NCBI GenBank assembly: GCA_965260935.1
Contig: OZ253374.1
Span: 1,674,001-1,738,000 of the forward strand
Direction of reading: 5' to 3'
From: JBBROS01 sp965260935
Lineage (GTDB): Bacteria; Pseudomonadota; Alphaproteobacteria; Acetobacterales; Acetobacteraceae
Length of the DNA: 64,000 nucleotides
The notes under the pieces were generated by a model. The model was not told where the DNA came from and ran no database searches. It saw only the letters and a program-made list of their open reading frames with translations. The translations under genes were made by a program, and so were the position numbers. Shown piece by piece: positions 60,619 to 64,000 of the stretch. How positions within the stretch are numbered: position 1 is the first letter of the stretch; every line of letters begins with the position of its first letter.

Positions 60619-61142
60619 TCCTGGCGGCCCGGCACCCGCGTCCGCGCGTCCCCGGCCGCATCTGCTACGGCCGCGCCGACGTGCCGCTGGCCGAGGCGCC
60701 GGAGGCAGGAGCCGCCGCACTCGTGCAAACGGCGGGCGCCTCTATCGAGCGCATCGTGTCAAGCCCGTCCAGTCGGGCGTTGCTGGTCGCGCGCGCCGTG
60801 GCGGCACAGACCGGGGCGCCGCTGCATACCGACGACCGGCTGCAAGAGATGGACTTCGGCGCGTGGGAGCAACGGCTCTGGTCGGCGCTGCCGCGGGCCG
60901 AGATCGACGCCTGGGCGGCGGCGCCGCTGCGGTATCAGCCAGGCGGGGGCGAGAGCGTGGAGCAGATGCTGACGCGTGTGCGGCGGGCCTGGACCGGGAT
61001 CGCGAGCTCGGCCGATACGACGCTGGTGGTGACACATGCCGGGCCGATCCGGTGCCTGCTGCACCTGGCGCGTGGTGTGCCGATCCTGGAGGCGATCGCG
61101 GCAGGCATCGCCTATGGCGCGGTGATCCGGTTCGAGCCTTAA
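60603..61142 (+). CDS. Histidine phosphatase family protein (CobC-type)
   Basis: Predicted alpha-ribazole-5'-phosphate phosphatase, 179 residues from a GTG inside the end of cobS. The catalytic His motif is LAARHPRPRVPGRICYGRAD, an RHP form common in alphaproteobacteria. Other elements are SSPSSRALLVARAVA, the acid/base region LQEMDFGAWEQRLWS and VVTHAGPIRCLLHLA with the second His. Its place after cobT and cobS supports a cobalamin role. A frame from 60426 is a shadow of cobS. Confidence 0.82.
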   Translation: MARGLILAARHPRPRVPGRICYGRADVPLAEAPEAGAAALVQTAGASIERIVSSPSSRALLVARAVAAQTGAPLHTDDRLQEMDFGAWEQRLWSALPRAEIDAWAAAPLRYQPGGGESVEQMLTRVRRAWTGIASSADTTLVVTHAGPIRCLLHLARGVPILEAIAAGIAYGAVIRFEP

Positions 61143-61180
61143 GATTGGCTGTTGCCGGGGCAATAGGGGCCTTCTAGAAT

Positions 61181-61195
61181 GTTCCCGTTTAGTTC
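61181..61195 (+). promoter_or_regulatory. LexA box (SOS operator) before dinB
   Basis: GTTC (61181-61184), 7 bp, GTTC (61192-61195): the direct-repeat LexA site GTTC-N7-GTTC established for alphaproteobacteria. It ends 11 bp before the dinB ATG, so LexA binding would block transcription or its start. Confidence 0.78.
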
Positions 61196-61206
61196 CGAAA
61201 GCCGGC

Positions 61207-62301
61207 ATGACGCAACCGCTCGACCCGTATCCGCGCCGTATCCTGCATATCGACATGGATGCGTTCTTCGCCAGCGTCGAGCAACGCGACAACCCGGCAT
61301 TGCGCGGGACGCCGGTTGCGGTGGGCGGGTCGCGGCAGCGAGGAGTGGTTGCGGCGGCGAGCTATGAGGCGCGCAAGTTCGGGGTGCGCTCGGCGATGGC
61401 GTCGGCGACGGCGCGGCGGAAGTGTCCGGGACTGGTGTTCGTGCCGCCGCGGTTCGACATTTACAAGGCGGTGTCCGGGCAGGTGCGTGACATCTTCGCC
61501 CGCTACACGCCGGCAATACAGCCGCTGTCGCTCGACGAGGCTTATCTCGACGTCACCGCAGCGGTCTCTCCGGCGCTGACGGCGACCGCGATCGCGGAGG
61601 AGATCAAGGCGGCGATTTGGCGGGAAACGGGGCTGACCGCCTCGGCGGGCGTTTCGTACAACAAGCTGCTGGCTAAGCTCGCGTCGGACTTCCGCAAGCC
61701 GGACGGGCTGTTCGTGATTACGCCGCGGATGGGTCCGCAGTTCGTGGCCGGGCTGGACGTGGGGCGGTTCCACGGGATCGGTCCGGTGACGGCGGCCAAG
61801 ATGAACCGGCTTGGCATTTACACCGGGCGGGACCTGCGGGAGCGGTCGCTGGCGTTCCTCAATGCGCGGTTCGGGCGGGCCGGACGATACTATTACGGGA
61901 TCGCGCGGGCGGAGGACGACCGGGCGGTGGAACCCGGCCGGGTGCGCAAATCAATCGGGGCGGAAAAAACGTTCGAGCAGGACGTGACGGATTTGGCCAA
62001 GGCCGAAGCGGCGCTTGGGACGCTGCTGGCGAAGCTGTGGGCCGGCTACGAGCAGGGGCGGTTGACCGGGCGGACGCTTACGTTGAAGCTCAAATACAAT
62101 GATTTTGAACTCGTGACCCGGCGCAGGACGTTTGAGGCCGGCATCGTCTCGCTGGCGCAGGCGAACCGGGCGGCGTGCAGGTTGGTCGCGGCGCTGTTTC
62201 CGCTTCGCCGGCCAGTGCGGTTGCTCGGCGCGTCGATTTCCAATTTCGGCGCCGGCGCGGTGAATCCTCAGTTGGCGTTCTGTTTGTCGAAGGACCGCTG
62301 A
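61207..62301 (+). CDS. dinB: DNA polymerase IV (DinB, Y family)
   Basis: Error-prone translesion DNA polymerase, 364 residues. The palm motif with metal-binding Asp is RILHIDMDAFFASVEQRDNP at the N-terminus, the steric-gate region follows, and the catalytic SLDEAYLDVTAAV is near residues 106-118. Later are VSYNKLLAKLASDFRKPDGL, the helix-hairpin-helix FHGIGPVTAAKMNRLGI and the little-finger domain from about 245. The C-terminal NPQLAFCL may be a weak beta-clamp-binding motif. A LexA box precedes it, so it is an SOS gene. Confidence 0.96.
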   Translation: MTQPLDPYPRRILHIDMDAFFASVEQRDNPALRGTPVAVGGSRQRGVVAAASYEARKFGVRSAMASATARRKCPGLVFVPPRFDIYKAVSGQVRDIFARYTPAIQPLSLDEAYLDVTAAVSPALTATAIAEEIKAAIWRETGLTASAGVSYNKLLAKLASDFRKPDGLFVITPRMGPQFVAGLDVGRFHGIGPVTAAKMNRLGIYTGRDLRERSLAFLNARFGRAGRYYYGIARAEDDRAVEPGRVRKSIGAEKTFEQDVTDLAKAEAALGTLLAKLWAGYEQGRLTGRTLTLKLKYNDFELVTRRRTFEAGIVSLAQANRAACRLVAALFPLRRPVRLLGASISNFGAGAVNPQLAFCLSKDR

Positions 62302-62547
62302 CGCTGCTAGTGGAGCGGCGGCGTCCATTGTGGCCTCAATATGTCAACAACGTTTGTTCATGTGATTTATTAAATTCTCACCCTCTGTCACGGTTTCTTT
62401 GTTGTGACGGTAATGTCACAATGACGTAAAATCCAACTCGTTCACGAAACGATCTCGTGCGCTTTTGTTGGAATTGTGTAAGGATCGTTTTGTAGCCGCA
62501 TTTATTCTGCGGCCATTGTCAGAAACGGTTAAGTTGGAACTTGATCC
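62302..62547 (+). promoter_or_regulatory. AT-richer control region with phased GTCAC/GTGAC repeats
   Basis: 246 bp, distinctly AT-rich for this chromosome. GTCAC (62387), GTGAC (62404) and GTCAC (62415) alternate. The last two form a perfect palindrome TTGTGAC-N6-GTCACAA (62402-62421). A hairpin GCCGCA-TTTATTC-TGCGGC lies at 62495-62513, 34 bp before the ATG of the next gene. CACGA-N7-TCGTG near 62442 is another small repeat. The pattern suggests a dimeric regulator acting on the hydrolase gene. Confidence 0.5.
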
Positions 62548-64000
62548 ATGACGATCCAAGCCGCGTCGCATCGGTTGGCCGATCTTCGGGATGTGCTGCC
62601 CACGAAGTTTGGCAAGAGTTTTGGCTGGCTGCACACCGGCTATTGCGATGTTGGGGTAATCATTTGCGCCGGGACTGGGCGCGATGCGCGAGCCGGTTAC
62701 GGGGCATTCCGGTTCCTCGCCGCAGAGCTGGCGCGTGCGGGCTATCCGACGCTCCGGTTCGACTATCCCGGCGCGGGCGACGCGCTCGATCTCGATGGCG
62801 ACGAGCCGTGTGCTGCATGGCTGGACAGCGTCGAGCAAGCGGCCGAGCGGATGCGTGCCACGGGAGTAAAGCAGGTCGTGCTATGCGGCTACCGTCTTGG
62901 CGCGTTGCTGGCCGCAATCGTGGCTGCACGGCGCGACGACGTGTGCGGGCTCATTCTGCTGGATCCGGTGATGTCGGGGTCACTCTACCTGAGGGAGCTG
63001 GCAATCGAGCAGAGCTTGCTTTCTCATGGTTCCGGGCCGGACGATGGCCCGGTCGAGGTGGACGGGACGGTTCTCACCTCTGCGTCCGAGGCGCCGTTCC
63101 GGGCGCTTGACTTGATGAAGTTAAAAACATGCCCGGCGCCTCGGGTGCTGCTGCTTGCCTCGGTGAACCGGCCGTCGAACGGGCGGCTGGCTGGCCGTCT
63201 TACCGGCCTCGGGGCCGAGGTCGAACAGGACGCGTTCGAGCCGATCCTCGAAATCGAGGCTAACGGCGTCATCAGCCCAACTCCGCCGGTGGAGCGTATT
63301 CGGCAGTGGATTGGCCCGGCAACGCCGACGGCGTTCAGGCCGACCCCGGTTCCACCCGAAGTGGTGGAACTGCACGGCTCGCTTGGCAGCTTTACCGAGC
63401 ATCCGTTGCGTTTCGGCGCCGGGCAACGGCTATTCGGGATGCTCTGCCGGCCGCATCATGAAGCGATCCCCGGCTTCGTGTTCCTGATCGGCAACGGAGG
63501 CGCCGTTTCACACCATGGCTATGGCCGGTTTGGCGTGAGACTGGCTCGCCGTCTTGCGGCGGCCGGATACGCGTCGTTGCGGATGGATTACGCCGGTATC
63601 GGTGAAAGCGTCGGCGCGGAACAGGCTCATGTATTTGAGACCGATCGTCTGGCCGACACCTCTAAGGCGATTGACACGTTGCAGCGACTTGGGTTCAGCC
63701 GGTTCGGCGCAGGAGGCCTGTGTTCAGCGGCCTACCACGGGTGGCAGGCGACGTTGGCTGAGCCGCGGATCGAAGCGTTGGTCATGTTGAACCCGTCCAC
63801 GTTCAATTGGCCGAAAAATCAGGATTTCGCTCAATTTCTGCTGGATAATACGCGGTCGACAAACTTTTACGTCGAAACGATGATGCGTGGCACAGCATGG
63901 CGGCGGCTCATTCGCGGCGAGCTGAATGTTTACGGTGCGATCCGGACCATTCGTGCGCAAGCGTTGCGGCGTATGAAAGCTGTTGGCATACGGGCCATAG
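62548..64000 (+). CDS. Tandem alpha/beta hydrolase protein, C-terminus beyond window
   Basis: Open from the ATG at 62548 to the window edge (484 codons). Two hydrolase-like units follow each other. Unit 1 (residues about 20-255) has IICAGTGRDARAGYGAFRFL, TLRFDYPGAGDALDLD and the elbow LCGYRLGALLAAIV, where the nucleophile position is Arg (near residue 115) instead of Ser. Unit 2 (from about 275) has FVFLIGNGGAVSHHGYGRFG, SLRMDYAGIGESVGAE and GAGGLCSAAYHGWQATL, with C-S at the elbow near residue 391. Both resemble hydrolases found next to exosortase and exopolysaccharide genes. Function is unknown. It may start a polysaccharide cluster to the right. Confidence 0.75.
   Translation, partial: MTIQAASHRLADLRDVLPTKFGKSFGWLHTGYCDVGVIICAGTGRDARAGYGAFRFLAAELARAGYPTLRFDYPGAGDALDLDGDEPCAAWLDSVEQAAERMRATGVKQVVLCGYRLGALLAAIVAARRDDVCGLILLDPVMSGSLYLRELAIEQSLLSHGSGPDDGPVEVDGTVLTSASEAPFRALDLMKLKTCPAPRVLLLASVNRPSNGRLAGRLTGLGAEVEQDAFEPILEIEANGVISPTPPVERIRQWIGPATPTAFRPTPVPPEVVELHGSLGSFTEHPLRFGAGQRLFGMLCRPHHEAIPGFVFLIGNGGAVSHHGYGRFGVRLARRLAAAGYASLRMDYAGIGESVGAEQAHVFETDRLADTSKAIDTLQRLGFSRFGAGGLCSAAYHGWQATLAEPRIEALVMLNPSTFNWPKNQDFAQFLLDNTRSTNFYVETMMRGTAWRRLIRGELNVYGAIRTIRAQALRRMKAVGIRAI

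Noticed and set aside
62402..62421. CRP binding site
   Set aside because: TGTGA and TCACA are separated by 8 bp rather than the 6 bp of CRP; kept only as an unassigned palindrome.
1..64000. CRISPR arrays, insertion sequences, prophage genes, rRNA or tRNA operons
   Set aside because: Looked for and not seen; the only foreign-looking DNA is the AT-rich island at 35234-36107, which has no transposase.

Overview
The window is GC-rich (about 70 percent by eye) and densely coded. It fits the chromosome of an alphaproteobacterium, most likely a Rhodospirillales/Acetobacteraceae member. The reasons are the hemE / PPDK-regulator (DUF299) gene pair, HemJ in place of HemG/HemY, a ferrochelatase with a C-terminal cysteine cluster, a GTTC-N7-GTTC LexA box before dinB, and many GTG/TTG starts. 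The family-level placement is inference. No rRNA, tRNA, CRISPR array or transposase was seen.

Layout. 1-2544: a TRAP transporter (dctP-dctQ-dctM, the last cut by the window edge), minus strand. 2745-7625: rho, hemJ, a HAD phosphatase, hemH and hemE, all minus. 7626-7903: an AT-richer gap with five same-strand DnaA-box-like motifs between hemE and the PPDK regulator; this is the gene context of the Caulobacter origin and the best oriC candidate. Genes on both sides are transcribed away from it. 9057-11181 (minus): prepilin peptidase, a small lipoprotein and an FkbM methyltransferase. 11237-25861 (plus): a type II secretion operon gspE-F-H-I-J-L-M-C/N-D-K, ending in a translationally coupled giant protein (FkbM methyltransferase, coiled coil, three glycosyltransferase domains). 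26007-27872: an exported ferritin-like protein, a lytic transglycosylase and a displaced gspG with no normal start codon.

28408-35233 is a run of transport genes: a four-gene ABC importer followed by a tripartite tricarboxylate transporter (tctC-tctB-tctA). An AT-rich island (35234-36107) carries an Mrr-like nuclease and has replaced the 5' end of a metallophosphoesterase gene. Then come a Uma2-family protein, a membrane protein and a DJ-1/PfpI protein. 38652-49807 is a sugar locus. One ribose-type ABC importer and a dehydrogenase/aminotransferase/lactonase operon run leftward. A second sugar importer with two permeases runs rightward from a shared 96-bp intergenic region carrying an inverted repeat.

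49811-57457 is a mixed region: cytochrome b561, cupin, NAD(P) oxidoreductase, FNT channel, acyltransferase, DUF1810 and two alpha/beta hydrolases. It holds two broken genes: a frameshifted membrane protein, and a hydrolase cut by an in-frame TAA just after its signal peptide. 57671-61142 is a tightly overlapping operon rfbC - zinc-ribbon protein - cobT - cobS - histidine phosphatase. The window ends with SOS-type dinB and an incomplete tandem alpha/beta hydrolase of the exopolysaccharide-associated kind, behind a palindrome-rich promoter region.

Most calls rest on reading the translations and recognising family motifs. No database search was possible, so substrates of the transporters and enzymes are largely open.
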